From assembly GCA_027625915.1 (NCBI GenBank), contig JANTQA010000051.1, forward strand, positions 1,302,501 through 1,366,500: 64,000 nucleotides of DNA. Reading direction: 5' to 3'. The stretch comes from Anaeramoeba flamelloides. Its lineage: Eukaryota; Metamonada; Anaeramoebidae. The notes beneath the pieces were generated by a model, which was not told where the DNA came from, did no database searches, and worked only from the letters and a program-made list of their open reading frames with translations. Made by a program: the position numbers and the translations under genes. This document shows, one piece after another, positions 1-11,282 of the stretch (position 1 is its first letter; each line of letters starts with the position of its first letter).

Positions 1-184
1 AAAAAATAAAATAAAAAAAAAAAATATAAATATCAAAAATAATATTAAATATAGAATATTGAAAATAATAATAAAAAAAAATATTAATAAAATCTATTTG
101 TCAAATATATCAAAAAGTAAAAAATACTAATAGATAAAAATAAAAAATATTAAAAACAAATAGCCTAAAATTATTAAAAAAAAT
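1..184. other. 3' flank of the hydrogenase gene
   Basis: Extremely AT-rich, no frame; probably the 3' UTR and terminator region of the minus-strand gene ending at 185. Confidence 0.4.
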
Positions 185-1977
185 TTATTTCCAAATTTTT
201 CTTTTTTTAATTTTTCTGATAATTTTTTCATAATCTTGTAACCAAGGGTTCAAAGTGGACAAATAACCATTTTTATCCTCTCTATCTGACAATCCGATTG
301 GTAATATTTCGGTAGCACCTAATTCCTTCAGTTTATCATCTATTTGCTTTGCTGCGTTATTAAATCTTGTATACATTGAAGATCCTAAACCAAAAGTACA
401 ATATTTTAATCTAGTTAATGACATTGGCTGAAGATTTTTCAGATCTTCCCAAAATTGTAATGCGTTTTCTGGGAAAGATCCATCCCAAAAAGTTGAAGTA
501 ACGAATATAACAAATTTTTCCTTTTTCAAATTAATTGGTTTTCCAAATTCATTCATTTCCATGATTCTGACTTTTTTTTTTTTCGATTTTGTGATATCAG
601 CAATTTTTTCAGCTGCCTTTTCAGCTGTGCCTGTTTGTGATCCATATAAAATTAAAAATGAATTCTTAGACGTTAAGCCTTTATTAATGTCTCCATGCTT
701 TTGTTTTTCTTTTTGCAAGCTCGATTTGAATTTGAAAGGTGCATACGTTGTATGTAGATACATCATGGCCTTTTCTCCGTAGGGTTTTTTCAACCATTCT
801 TGGTATAATTTTTTTACATAGGGATTGTCATGACTGGACCTTGCTTTCATTTTTTGCTCTCTTTGATAAACAGATTTTATTCGAATTGGGACAATATCTA
901 AATTTGATCTCGGCTGTCCGCCACCGCCAATGCAGCCGCCAGGGCAGGCCATGATTTCGATGAAATCATAATTAAAGGCAGATGTGCCCCAAGTTTCTAA
1001 AAACTTATGAATGTTTTTACCGCCAGAAACAGCTGCCAATCTTAATTGCTTGCCATCAAAGTCTAAAACGGCCTCCTTAATTCCCTTTAATCCCCTCACT
1101 GCGTTGTACACCAAGGCGGGGAAATTTTCACCAAATTTGAGCCAGTAAGCGCTTCTAACTGCAGCTTCCATCACCCCACCAGAGCCAGCAAATAATTGTG
1201 CCGAGCCCGTTGAAAATCCTAAAGGGTTATCGAATTCTCTTTCTTCCAGTTCTGAAAATTCAATACCCCTCTTGGCCACCATTCTGCCTATTTCCCTAAC
1301 AGTTAAAGCCAAATCAACATCTTTTAACCCCGTTTCTGGATTTCTGAATTGATCTCTTAATAATTCCTTTTTTTTGGCAGTACATGGCATAACGGTGACA
1401 CAAAAGATATCCTTCGGATCGACATTTACTCTTTTTGCATAATAATTTTTGATGACAGATCCAAACATTTGCTGTGGAGATCTACAACTTGACAAATGTG
1501 GTATAATATTAGGATATTGCTTTTCTACCATGTTAACCCATGCTGGGCAACAGGATGTGAACATTGGTAAAATGGAATTCGGGTCTTTGATCCTATGTAA
1601 CAATTCTGTCCCTTCTTCCATTATTGTTAAATCTGCAGTAAATTGAACATCAAATATCCTATTAAATCCTAATAATTTTAATAAATGAACACATTGCCCA
1701 GTTGTTAATGAGCCTGGTGTCAATTTAAAGATTTCTGCCAAACTAATTCTGCATGAAGGTGCAATCCCAACAATTACAAGTTTCTTTTTTGTTTTCATTA
1801 CAACTTCTAAGTTTTCCGTATGATCAATTTCTGTAATGGCACCGGAGGGGCAATATAATGAGCACTGGCCACAAGAAATACACATCGTATCACTTAAAAA
1901 TTTCCCCTTAGTGTTTAACGCTGGCATTAAAGATTCTGAAAAGACTGTTGATGAAATTGTTGAATAGACATTCATAC
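185..1977 (-). CDS. Exon 5: second [4Fe-4S], H-cluster catalytic domain, flavodoxin
   Basis: Open for 596 codons after the first Met. MCISCGQCSLYCPSGA gives the distal [4Fe-4S] ligands. The three H-cluster signatures are intact, including both Cys of TSCCPAW (one a ligand, the other on the proton path), MPC and the two Cys of MACPGGC. The proton-channel Glu lies in TIMEEGTEL and the conserved Ser in SSCRSPQQMFG. The hydrogenase small-subunit-like tail is followed by a flavodoxin with the FMN phosphate loop LYGSQTGTAEKAA and the later TSTFWDGSFPENA and FGLGSSMY segments. Hydrogenases with a C-terminal flavodoxin are known from Blastocystis and Pygsuia. The splice acceptor ATAATAG at 1978-1984 sits just before GTATG, so the first Met need not be the translation start. 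Confidence 0.93.
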
Positions 1978-1989
1978 CTATTATTTTTT

Positions 1990-2021
<32 letters not shown>

Positions 2022-5000
2022 ATTATTATTATGATTATTTTATTATAATTAATATTTTATTATTATTATTATTTTATTATTATTATTATTTTTTAATATT
2101 ATTATTATTTTGAAATAAAATTAAATAAATTTGTGATTTTTATTTAGATATCTTTTTTTTATCATTTTTTTTTTGAAATTTACCTTTTTTGCAAGTTTTG
2201 TTTGAAAGGTTTTATTATTGAATCTTTTGTTAAGCAAGAATAATCAATATTTTTCTTTTGACTGAACATTTAGGGAATGTAGTTTATTAGTTCTAAAAAA
2301 TGAGATATTCTCTTTACAAAAATTCAAAAAAAATTATCGAGAAAATATATTAGGTATTTTTTGTAAAATTAAAACAAAAGGTGGTTTATTATTTTGTTTA
2401 ATTAAAAAGTTATTCAAACAAATCACAAACAAATAAAAGTAAACCATGAATTTAATTCATTGGAATAAAATATTTTTAAATAATATTGAAATTATATTAC
2501 CAAATAAAATAAATTTCTTTTTTAAAATCTATCAAATAAAGTAAAAAAAAAAATCTAGAAAACTATTACTAATGAAAGATGAAATTCTCTTTTCTAAAGT
2601 AGAATTTTGAAAAAAAAATTATTATTATTTAAAAATTTTTTAAGAATCTCTAAAATAGTTGGATTTGGATAATATTTGTAGAGAAAATTATTTTCAAATA
2701 ATTACTAAATAAAATCTCAAAAAAATCTGAAAATTGAATGGATTTATTATTAGATCTCGGAAAAAATCTTGATAAAAAAATCAAATAAATTTCTACAAAT
2801 TTACTTTTTTTTTTTTTTTGCATAAAATTTCATATAATTTTAATTGTAGAAATATATAAAATAAAAGTTTTAGATTTTTTTTTTTTTAAATTTTTAAAGA
2901 ATCGAGAACTTAACAGAACCAATATAATTTTTAATAAACTATCACATATTTCAATTTCAGCGGGTTATAATGGTGCTCCGACTCCCTTAATGAATTTTTG
3001 ATTAAGAAATTTGAAATTATTTGAAAGGATTGAATTGACAAACAAAATATAAAAATTAGATCAAATTTATAAACTATTTTCTAGTAAAAGATGACCAGTT
3101 GTAATGTATGAATCACAGGTATTTAAAGGATTTGAATAGAATATTAGAGGAAAAAAAAATTAATTTTGGAAATTTTAAAAATGAAATAAAATTTTAATCA
3201 TTTTTACTTTTTCTCTTTTTTTGATACGATCTTACGATAATTGATTTTTTAGCAAATTTTTTTTCATTGCAAGATCAATAGCCACTTTGTAAAAATATAT
3301 TATTCTAATGTTATTCAAACCGTGAGAATGATCGTAAAAAAATAATATTGATTTGTATTGGAATTTTCTTTGATTCTTCAATTGAAGATCAAAATGAACA
3401 TTGTTGTTTTTCTCAATTGGTTTTCTAAGAATTTGAGTGTTTCAAATTTTAAGAATGAATATTCATTTATTAGATATACTTTAAACTTATATCAATTATT
3501 CTTTGGTGTTTATTATTTTACTTAATTTTTTATTTATTCTTCAAAGGTCAATTATAAAAAATAATTGATATTTGGAAATTTTTTTTGAGTTGCATTTGAA
3601 AAAAACAAAGTTTATTTTATCTTGATTAGGTACTTGTGTCAGTTAATTTTGAAGCCTATACTATGATTGATTATATGGAAAAGTTAAAAGTATCAAAAAA
3701 AAATTGGTGCGTATTTTAAACAAAACATCTAATGTATTTCCAAAAAAGTGGTTCATTTTTTTTTACATTTCATAAAAAATCATCTTTGTTAGAGTAGTTA
3801 TTCGTTAATTGTCAATACCAAATTAAGTTAAATATTAATATTTATTGAATCAATGACTATGGCATTTATTTCAAAATATTGTTCATTTAAATATTTCCGA
3901 TTATGTAAAAAAAAAAATAACAATTTTTTTGGACAAAATAACACTTTTTTTGGAGAAAACAATGTACACAACAATTTCAATAAAAAAACTAGAAATATGG
4001 CAAGGACACAAATGATTTTTTAAACAATAAAATGCCATTATATGTTTTCCTTTCTCTTGGAAAATTTGTCAATATCAAACCTTTTATGAAAACAGATTTG
4101 GTCTATCAAAAAGAAAAAAATAAACAACAATTTTCGCTCCCTAAAAAATATTAGATAAAATCCGGAACAGAAAATTTAATATCTTTTTTATTTATGTAAT
4201 ACCAGACTAACAAACAAATTGAATTATTATCAAGAACCAATAAATGGTTGTTAATGATTATTACATATTTTTTATATTTAAATAGTTTTAAGAAGGATTT
4301 TGTTTAATAGAGATATTTTCAAATAAATTTGCCCCACTTTTTAGGAAATAGCTATTAGAAATCTAACCAGAAGTTAAAAAGAAGAATTGATATAATCTTG
4401 ATAATTTTTATTCCTTCTTTCTAATCAAACCTTTGCAAAGAAAGATAATAATGTTATTTAATTTGAAAATGAATAAATGAAAATTTGTAGTTCTATAAAT
4501 TACTTTTTAGAAAAAAAAATTAAAACAGTAACTAACTTTTAAAACTGAACTTTTAACATTTAAAATAGTTAATTTTTTTTTTTGAATATTTTTGATTTAA
4601 GTGTTCAATATTCATTTCCACATGATATGAAAATATTATTCTTGTTTTTTTTTTTTTTTTTTTATCAAGATTTTTGTGATGGTATTTTTCAAATTTGTTT
4701 AATTTTTCATATCCAAAAATGAAAAACACAAAAAAAAAAAAAAAAAAAAAAAATAATCATAAAGTTGCTATGACTAAACGAGAATAAAAAAAAAAATAAT
4801 TCAAAAAAACAGTTGATATTTGAAATAAATTAGAATATTTACCTTGTAAATTTGAACAAACGTTTACACATCTAGTACAATCAATGCATTTGGTATGGTC
4901 GACTTGGATGGCTAAATTGGTTTTATCAATAAATTTAGTTGAAAATCGGTTTATTAAAAGATCGAGCATTGAATCTGTTTTGTCTTCAATAACTTTGTCA

Positions 5001-8000
5001 TTAAGTTCGAATTTTTTTGTGCCAAGTCTAGATTCACCTTTCCCGATATAATTTTCGAGTGAAAGGTCACCACGGTTATCTGTATTGCCATACATTTTCA
5101 TGATTAGACTTCTATTTTTTTGTTTTTTTCTTAAATCTGCAATGGCGCTCATTAATTGTTCCCTGACTTGTGGTGAATCTGTTTTTATTTCCATTCCATT
5201 CCACACTTCTGTAGCACAAGCACATGCTCTTTTATAATTTGACGAGTTTTCAGATTTGACATCAACGACACAACATTTACAGGTGCCGACAGGCCCCAGT
5301 GCTGGGTGGTAGCATAATGCCGCAATGTCAAAGCCTACTTTTCTGCACGCCTCTAATAAATTTAATTTGGAGCTTACTCGAAAGGGCTCGCCATTAATAA
5401 TAATTTTCACCTCTTGCTCAGAGGCCTTAGACCCTAAATCATAGGAGTGATCTCTGTGTAATTCAATTTTATTTTTTTCTTTTAATGCCAATGTTTCAAA
5501 TGATTGTTTGGATTTTGCTGACGAAAGCACGCTAGATGATGTCCATCTAAAAATTTTTTTTTCCTCGCCACAAGATAAAGTAACATATTTATTTGGTACA
5601 ATGATCGAAGTCACGGGCTTTACGTGCCCTTTATAAACAGCCTTGCATTTGTGTGCTTTCAAAGACCATATCCTCACTTGTCCGTCATTACCTCCAGAAT
5701 ATAAATGATCTTCATATCTCGTCAGGCATCTCAATTTCCCTGAGTGCCCCGATAAAAATTTTGGCATTTGTAAGGGCTTCTTCAAATTATAGATGCCAAT
5801 TCGGCTATCCCAAGAGGCTGTGTACAAAAAGTTTTTATGTAAAATCATTTTGATCACTCCATATTCATGTCCAAACAATGTATGAATACATTTTCCCGAT
5901 TTTGGATCCCACACTTTGACCATTCGATCTTGTGAGCATGTATACAATTGCTTTTTATTAGAATCATATAGCATTGAAAAAATCCAATCTTTATGCTCAG
6001 AAAATTTTTGTATTTGAGTACCGGTCTATTTTTAAATTAAATTAAAAAAATTTTTTTTTTTTTTTTTGGTTTTTTTTAAAAAGAATTGTAAATTAAATTT
6101 CCCAGATTAATAATTAATTCAAAAATCAATTTTTCACGAGACGTAAATAATTTAAATCAGAAAACATAGAAGGTATTTCCAAAAAAAGTGGGTCATTATA
6201 AAATATACATTTCATAGAAATTTTTCATTGTTTGTGGTTCGAAAGTATTTTGCTGTAAAAGGGGTGCATTTGTAATGGATGAATTACATGTGTTTAAAGG
6301 GTGTGAAAGGATATACGAAGAAAAATTAATTAAGAAATTTCAAAATAGAAATCATTTTTTCAACTTTTTACTGTTTTTTGTTTGGATTTAATTTTTGAAT
6401 TACTTGTACTGTTTCTTTCAATCAATAATTTTTTATAATTAGTATTATGTTAAAGTTGAGTTGTTCAAAATAGAAGAACTCAAATAAAATTAGTTAATCG
6501 TATCTAACCATTTGATCGATCAATATTCCTAAGTGAATTTAAACAAATTTACTAATGTATTTTTTTAGTTTTACTCTCTCCAAAAAATTTAATACACCAT
6601 AATTTATTAGTATTGATAATTATTTATTTTTTGTTTTGTGAGTATTGTAATTTATAAACAATTGTTAACATTTCAATTTGTGAATGGCTCTAATTTGGTA
6701 TTTCGTTCTAGAATTGATAAAATAAAGGCTTTTTGTTTCAAAAATAGAATTTTGGTGTGTTTAAAATTTTGAATTGGAGTTTAGATTTAAATTGATCACA
6801 AGTGTCCAAAAAATGAATAATCATAACAAAAGAGACTAGGGCTATTTTAGTGTTTAGTTTGTTTCCAGTGGATCTGGTAAATTATACTACTAAAATACAA
6901 ATATCGATTAATAATAGCATGCTCTGCTTTTAATTACTGGTCTTTCAATTTTAAATGTGAGAAAAATTTTCATTTCATCTTCGTTATATCCACAGCCGTT
7001 TTAAAAGTGTAGGAAGTATATGTTTTAAAGTTTTACCCAAACTGTTTGGTTAACCTTTGTAAGTAGTTTGAGTAACACTTTTTAAAACTTTTATTTTTTT
7101 TTTCTTTTGACTTTTTTTTATTTTTGAGTTTCTCCTTTTTTTTTGTTTTTTTTTTTGATTGTACATTAAAGTTAAAGATGAAAAAATCGTTCTTTAAGTT
7201 TATTTATTTTTTGTGGTTGCGATTGGATTGAAGCTCATTATCCTTATATGAATGTTTTTTATTCAGAAACGTAGTCGTTTGAATATGTGTTTATAATTTA
7301 TGTTAGCTATTACTTCAGAAGTATTTTTCTCTTTTATTATTTTGTTTATTTTTTCCAGAATTTTCTTTTTAAGTTTTTTATTTTTTTCTTGAATTTCCTT
7401 TTTTTTTTTTGATGTTTTTGAAGTTTTAGGTATTCAAGTTTGACTAAGTCTTGAAGAAATCATTATATAAATATAAGATGCAAGAAGATAGAAAGTGGTC
7501 CTAAGGGTGGTGGTTTTGGTTTAAAATAACTTTAAATCTGTCTAGAACAGTTGCTTTGTACTAGAATGAGACCTGATGTGTACAGTTGTCTTGTAATAGG
7601 TTTTAATTTTTGAAACCTTAGTGGCATAATTAGTGGTGATTAAAAAAAAAAAAAAAAAAATCAATCATTTCGATTCTTAAATGAGAAATAAATGACAAAA
7701 AAAAAAATGATTATTTTTAAATGGGTCACAAGGTTCTGTATGACTTTTTTTTACATTTAAAACCTTAGTGTTTGAAAAAAGTTTTTTTTTTCTTTTTTTT
7801 AGTTCTTATCCAGTTCTAAATTATTATTTTTTCATTTATCCACTTAAGAAAAATGTGAAGTTATTCTCCCCTTAAAAATAAATCAATAAATCTTTTTGAA
7901 GATTTTCATTCTTACTTTTTTAAAATTGGTTGTCATAATTTTTTATATTATTTATTTATTTATTTATTTATTGATAGAAGAAGTGTAAATCACACTCTAA

Positions 8001-10299
8001 ATGTCTTTTTACTTGGATTTCCTCCAAACTTAATTTAAGTGTAAAATCCTAGATTCCACGATTGTTCAAGGGAAAGACACTCCCAATTTTTTATATGTTT
8101 AAAAAGCAAAAGCAAAAAATTGAAAAGAAAAAATGAAAAAAGAAAAAGAAGAAATTTAAAAAGGGTTTATAAGAAGCCAATTGGTAAAAAATCAAAAAAA
8201 AACAAAACCAATGTTATCTTTAATTAAGAACTCCCAAAATCACAGTCACGATACTTTTATCAATTTATAATAATTTGATTAATTTATAATAATTTGAAAA
8301 TTGATCATGAATGTTCACTTGGGGATCGTTATTTAATTTGTTGTAATTTCTTTTTTTTTTTTTTGATCTGATTTGCTTTAAATCTTTGGTTATTTTTTTG
8401 CCTTTGCTTTTTCGTTTTTATTTTCAAGTTACTCATACTTTGGTGTTTCAGTGTTACAGTATTAGCAAGTAATCCCATTGATCTTTTTCTTTTGTAACTC
8501 TTCTTCCCAATATAAAGAAGATTCAGCCAGGGGAAAAATGGAAAAAAATAATTATTTATCTTATTAATTCTCTTTTAAAACTCAAAGTTAGTGTACTAAT
8601 ATTATCTTATCACTAAGTTGGCTATGAAGAGAAAAGGAGATCTGGAATTTACATAAATTGATTAGAGAATAAAAAGAAGTAGTAAGGAAAAAAAAAAAAT
8701 GAAAGGGGATAGATATTTTTCCTCATTTAAAAGTCAAAGACCTGTATTCAAAACCAAGATTTCTAAATGTATTATCACTTCTATAATTTTATCTTCAGTG
8801 TTTTTGCTTTTAATTTTCAGATAAACGATCAATAAAATAAAACTAATATCCTTTGGTAAATAAAAGGTAATGTTATTTTGGTTAAAAGTTGATATAAGTG
8901 TGATAAATAATCATTTAAAATTGAAACAAAAAATGAATTATTGTGTTTTCATACTTTTTGTGTTTTTAATAACTTGTATTTGTTGATCTTCGCTATGTTT
9001 TTTATCAATTAAAAATATTATAATGGGGTTTTAGATTTATTTCGTTGGTTTGGTTTCTTAACTCATTGAAAGGAAGCCTTCTAACTCGGCAATAATATAG
9101 ATTTTTTCAAAAACTTGTGTTTTTTAAAAATGGAAGTTCAGATTTCAAAATGAAAAGAAATTAAAGAGAAAAAAACGATTTTGTTAAGAGCTAAGTTTGC
9201 CCTTAGGAACTAGATTGTTCTTGTATTCTGGGGTGTGTTATTGGTAACCGTTTATGTGATATACGACGAATTAGCAAATTGCCATCTTTTCATAAAAATG
9301 AACATTCTGTTAAAAATGATAACTCATTTCTTTAAAGTTGATAAAAGAGTCTACGTCCCAGGTTTAATCGGAACTTTTGCGAAAATAAATTCTGCTATTG
9401 TCTTTGGGGAAAAAAAAAAATAAATCAGAGGCACTCGTCCACAAAGCAAATCAAATAAAGTTATTTTTTGTTACTTGAAAAAATTAGGAAATTGAAACCA
9501 ATACAATTTGGGCATTTTTAAGAGAAAAGATCTTTACACGTTTGTTTAAAGAGTCCAAGATCTTTTTCAAATACTTTTGAGTGTAAAAATCTATTTTTTC
9601 AATCAAAAAAAAAAGAAATTTTAATAAAGAACAAAAGAAAGAAAAGGTTGACCAATTAAAAGTTTTTGTTGTCCTATTTTAATGGGTTGGTTGAATTTTA
9701 AGGAGTTACCTGTTTTAACAAATTCAAATAAGTGGTTTTTTATGAAAAAACGAAGATTTTTTTTTTTTTGTGAAATTCACAAAAAACATAAAAAATCCAA
9801 AGTAAGTTCTAATTTTGAGTGGGTAACTCAAACTTTAAGTTGTTAACCGCTTTGTGAAAGTTTTTTAAAAAAACTGAATTTGGAACAAAAATTGAGAGTT
9901 TTCAGAAAATTCAATTTTGCGAAATTTTAGTGTTATTCTGAAAAAACGTGGTTTAAAAAGCAAAATTCCTGGTTCAGAGAGAAGAACGAACATAAGTTCA
10001 ACAACCAAATCACAAAAATGAAAAATAACTGTTGGAAAAGAACGAATTGATAAAAAGAGAAATTTTGACGAACTGTTTTGTCAAAATAAAAAATGGATTA
10101 AGAAAAAGAAAAAAAAATATCTTTACCTCAATATCCCATGAGATTGCTGAGTTATCAATCGACGAAGAAAAGAATCTGTTTGATTTTATATTACAAATGA
10201 TATGACTAACGGTATCTGAATGTCCTTTGTATGTCCTTTTCAGATTTCCATCTAAATGAAACAGAAAAGATAATTTGAAAAAGAAAGAGTAAGACACAA

Positions 10300-10331
<32 letters not shown>

Positions 10332-11052
10332 AAACGAAAAAGAAAAAAACATCGAATATAGCCCAAAAAAAAAAGGAAATAAAAAGAAGAATTGTTGAAG
10401 TAAGTGAAGATTGAAAAGAATTCAAAATTTAGTGATCGGTTGGTGTTTTAAAATGAGAAAACGATTTAAAGTTTGTTTTCTCAAAAATTGGATTGTTTTT
10501 GTGTGCATACCATTGAGATCCCAAAGTTTAATTGTGTGGTCAGCAGAACCTGAAAACAGTCTTTGGTGTTTGTCAATTACAAAGGTTGAGATACGGGCAG
10601 TGTGGCTTTGGAAGGTATTTAATTCTCTCTCTGTAGAGATTTTCCAACTTTTTAAGACGCCGTGAGAGTCACCAGAGACGATCTTGCCTTTGTGAACAGC
10701 AACAGAAAGTACAGGTGCCTCGTGGGAAGCTAACTTGCTTGTACAATAACCGTTTTCTAAACTCCATACCCGAATTGAGCAATCGTTTGATCCAGAATAA
10801 CAAAATTTTGAATCTGTCGTGATTGAATTAACATTTTTACTATGCCCGTTCATAGCGTAAATATATTTGCTGTTGTAAACCTATGAAGTTTTGCATTTTT
10901 GGTGGTGGTTTTTGGGTTTTGTTTTGTTTGGTTTTGTTTTGTTTTTGTTTGCCAAGCAGTCACAAATCAAGAAAAAGAAAAGTTTTTTGTTAAATATAGA
11001 ATATTCCAAGAAAACATTTAAAAAGAGAAAGAATTACCTCTGTTCGAGACAT
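185..11052 (-). CDS. WD40 - [FeFe]-hydrogenase - flavodoxin fusion (5 exons)
   Basis: Predicted exons are 11052-11038, 10880-10511, 10251-10127, 6025-4843 and 1977-185. All introns are GT-AG with matching phases (0, 1, 0, 1), and the product is about 1161 residues. Order of domains: WD40 propeller (about 15-333), [2Fe-2S] (about 375-460), two [4Fe-4S] clusters (Cys 550/553/556/560 and 597/600/603/607), H-cluster domain with TSCCPAW, MPCTAKKKE and MACPGGCIGGGGQP, then flavodoxin (about 1005-1155). The family reduces protons to H2. An in-frame TGA lies 9 nt before the chosen ATG. The WD40 and ferredoxin parts share one uninterrupted exon, so that fusion does not depend on splicing predictions. 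The join to the H-cluster exon rebuilds the usual pair of [4Fe-4S] motifs. Odd points: the His-Cys3 cluster usual before them is absent, and no targeting peptide is visible. I infer a cytosolic, scaffold-bound hydrogenase. Confidence 0.88.
3060..3230. repeat. Dispersed repeat shared by introns 3 and 4
   Basis: The sequence from about 3060 to 3230 (TTGTAATGTATGAATCACAG and onward) matches about 6240-6420 (TTGTAATGGATGAATTACAT and onward) in the same orientation with moderate divergence. Both copies lie in introns of the hydrogenase gene. Nature unknown. Confidence 0.55.
3735..4350. mobile_element. Non-autonomous TIR element, TATTTCC family, copy A
   Basis: The left end reads TATTTCCAAAAAAGTGG. 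The reverse complement of the right end reads TATTTCCTAAAAAGTGG, so the ends are inverted repeats. The interior matches copy B (24813-25393) over most of its length, for example the shared blocks around GCAATGTAC and AATGATTTTTTAAACA. No transposase frame is visible. The simple ends resemble Tc1/mariner-type elements, which is an inference. Confidence 0.7.
4843..6025 (-). CDS. Exon 4: WD40 repeats joined to [2Fe-2S] and first [4Fe-4S] domain
   Basis: One uninterrupted reading frame runs from WD40 units (MVKVWD, VRIWSL, with GH dipeptides before each unit) into a NuoG/HydA-type plant-ferredoxin fold. The [2Fe-2S] ligands have the NuoG spacing C-x10-C-x2-C (CYHPALGPVGTCKCC) followed by the ACACATEV Cys. 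VDHTKCIDCTRCVNVC supplies the first [4Fe-4S] cluster. The exon ends CAAG before GTAAAT. About 60 residues between the ferredoxin and the [4Fe-4S] motif contain no H-x3-C-x2-C-x5-C motif, unlike CpI-type enzymes. The exon start at 6025 follows AATAG and adds 17 in-frame codons upstream of the first internal Met, completing a WD unit. Confidence 0.9.
6174..6420. repeat. Fragment of TATTTCC element plus second copy of the intronic repeat
   Basis: Begins with TATTTCCAAAAAAAGTGGG, the terminal sequence of the 3735-4350 family, then passes into the repeat also found at 3060-3230. No matching right end was found nearby. Confidence 0.5.
7970..8550 (+). mobile_element. ~590-bp interspersed element, copy 1
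   Basis: Matches 28736-29328 in reverse complement along its whole length: the start (AGTGTAAATCACACTCTAAAT), the middle (TCACTTGGGGATCGTTATTTAA) and the end (ATGGAAAAAAATAATTAT) all recur. It ends in an A-rich tail, suggesting a SINE-like retroelement, although no clear Pol III A or B box was found. It sits in intron 3 of the hydrogenase gene. Confidence 0.65.
10127..11052 (-). CDS. Exons 1-3: N-terminal WD40 repeats of the hydrogenase fusion
   Basis: Exon 1 (11052-11038) encodes MSRTE and ends at GAG before GTAATT. Exon 2 (10880-10511) starts after CATAG and encodes three WD units, with IRVWSL and IKLWDL as WD signatures. Exon 3 (10251-10127) starts after TTTAG and encodes the fourth unit up to SWDIE. 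Introns are 157 and 259 nt. Joined phases give continuous propeller sequence into exon 4 (DIE then TGTQIQKF), with the unit length expected for WD repeats. Assignment of these exons to the hydrogenase gene rests on phase, strand and the fact that exon 4 starts in mid-unit. RT-PCR across 10127-6025 would decide it. Confidence 0.82.
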
Positions 11053-11282
11053 TTTGTAAGTTCAATATTTTTTAAAAGCGGATTTCTTGATTCCAAAAAG
11101 ATCTGATTTAAGAAAAATTGAAAAAATTGTTTTTTTTATTGAGTGACCGAATTTTAAAGATTCGAATACACAATTGTGTAATTTGAACTATTTTCTTAAA
11201 AAATCATGTTTTTGAGTTACTAGAGTTTTAAGTTGTTAAATCTTTTCTAAATTCGCAAAATTTAGTTTTTTTGGTTTTATTT

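Larger units (their letters stand above)
1978..4842 (-). other. Intron 4 of the hydrogenase fusion gene (2865 nt)
   Basis: Donor GTAAAT follows CAAG at the upstream (right) end; acceptor ATAATAG lies at the left end, preceded by an ATT/AAT-rich tract (1981-2110). No convincing coding frame is present. It holds a TIR-bounded element (3735-4350) and a stretch (about 3060-3230) that recurs at about 6240-6420. Confidence 0.75.
6026..10126 (-). other. Intron 3 of the hydrogenase fusion gene (4101 nt)
   Basis: Donor GTAAAG at 10126, acceptor AATAG at 6026. It contains one copy of the ~590-bp element (7970-8550), a lone left end of the TATTTCC-ended element (about 6174-6230), the second copy of the repeat at 6240-6420 and an imperfect inverted repeat around 7020-7090. 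The small open frame at 9235-9423 has no recognisable motif and is treated as noise. Confidence 0.7.

Noticed and set aside
1975-1975. Treating the hydrogenase exon as a separate gene starting at the first Met.
   Set aside because: That start would leave the enzyme with one F-cluster and no ferredoxin domain, while the acceptor two bases upstream joins it in phase to the exon that has exactly the missing parts.
2938-2993. A short frame reading SAGYNGAPTPLMNF after a TTTCAG, like the GYNG motif of dCMP deaminases.
   Set aside because: Only about 14 residues, no zinc-binding motif nearby, and it lies inside a large intron on the other strand; chance is likely.
9235-9423. Open frame of 62 codons inside hydrogenase intron 3.
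   Set aside because: No family motif or homologous repeat and no evidence of splicing into the gene.
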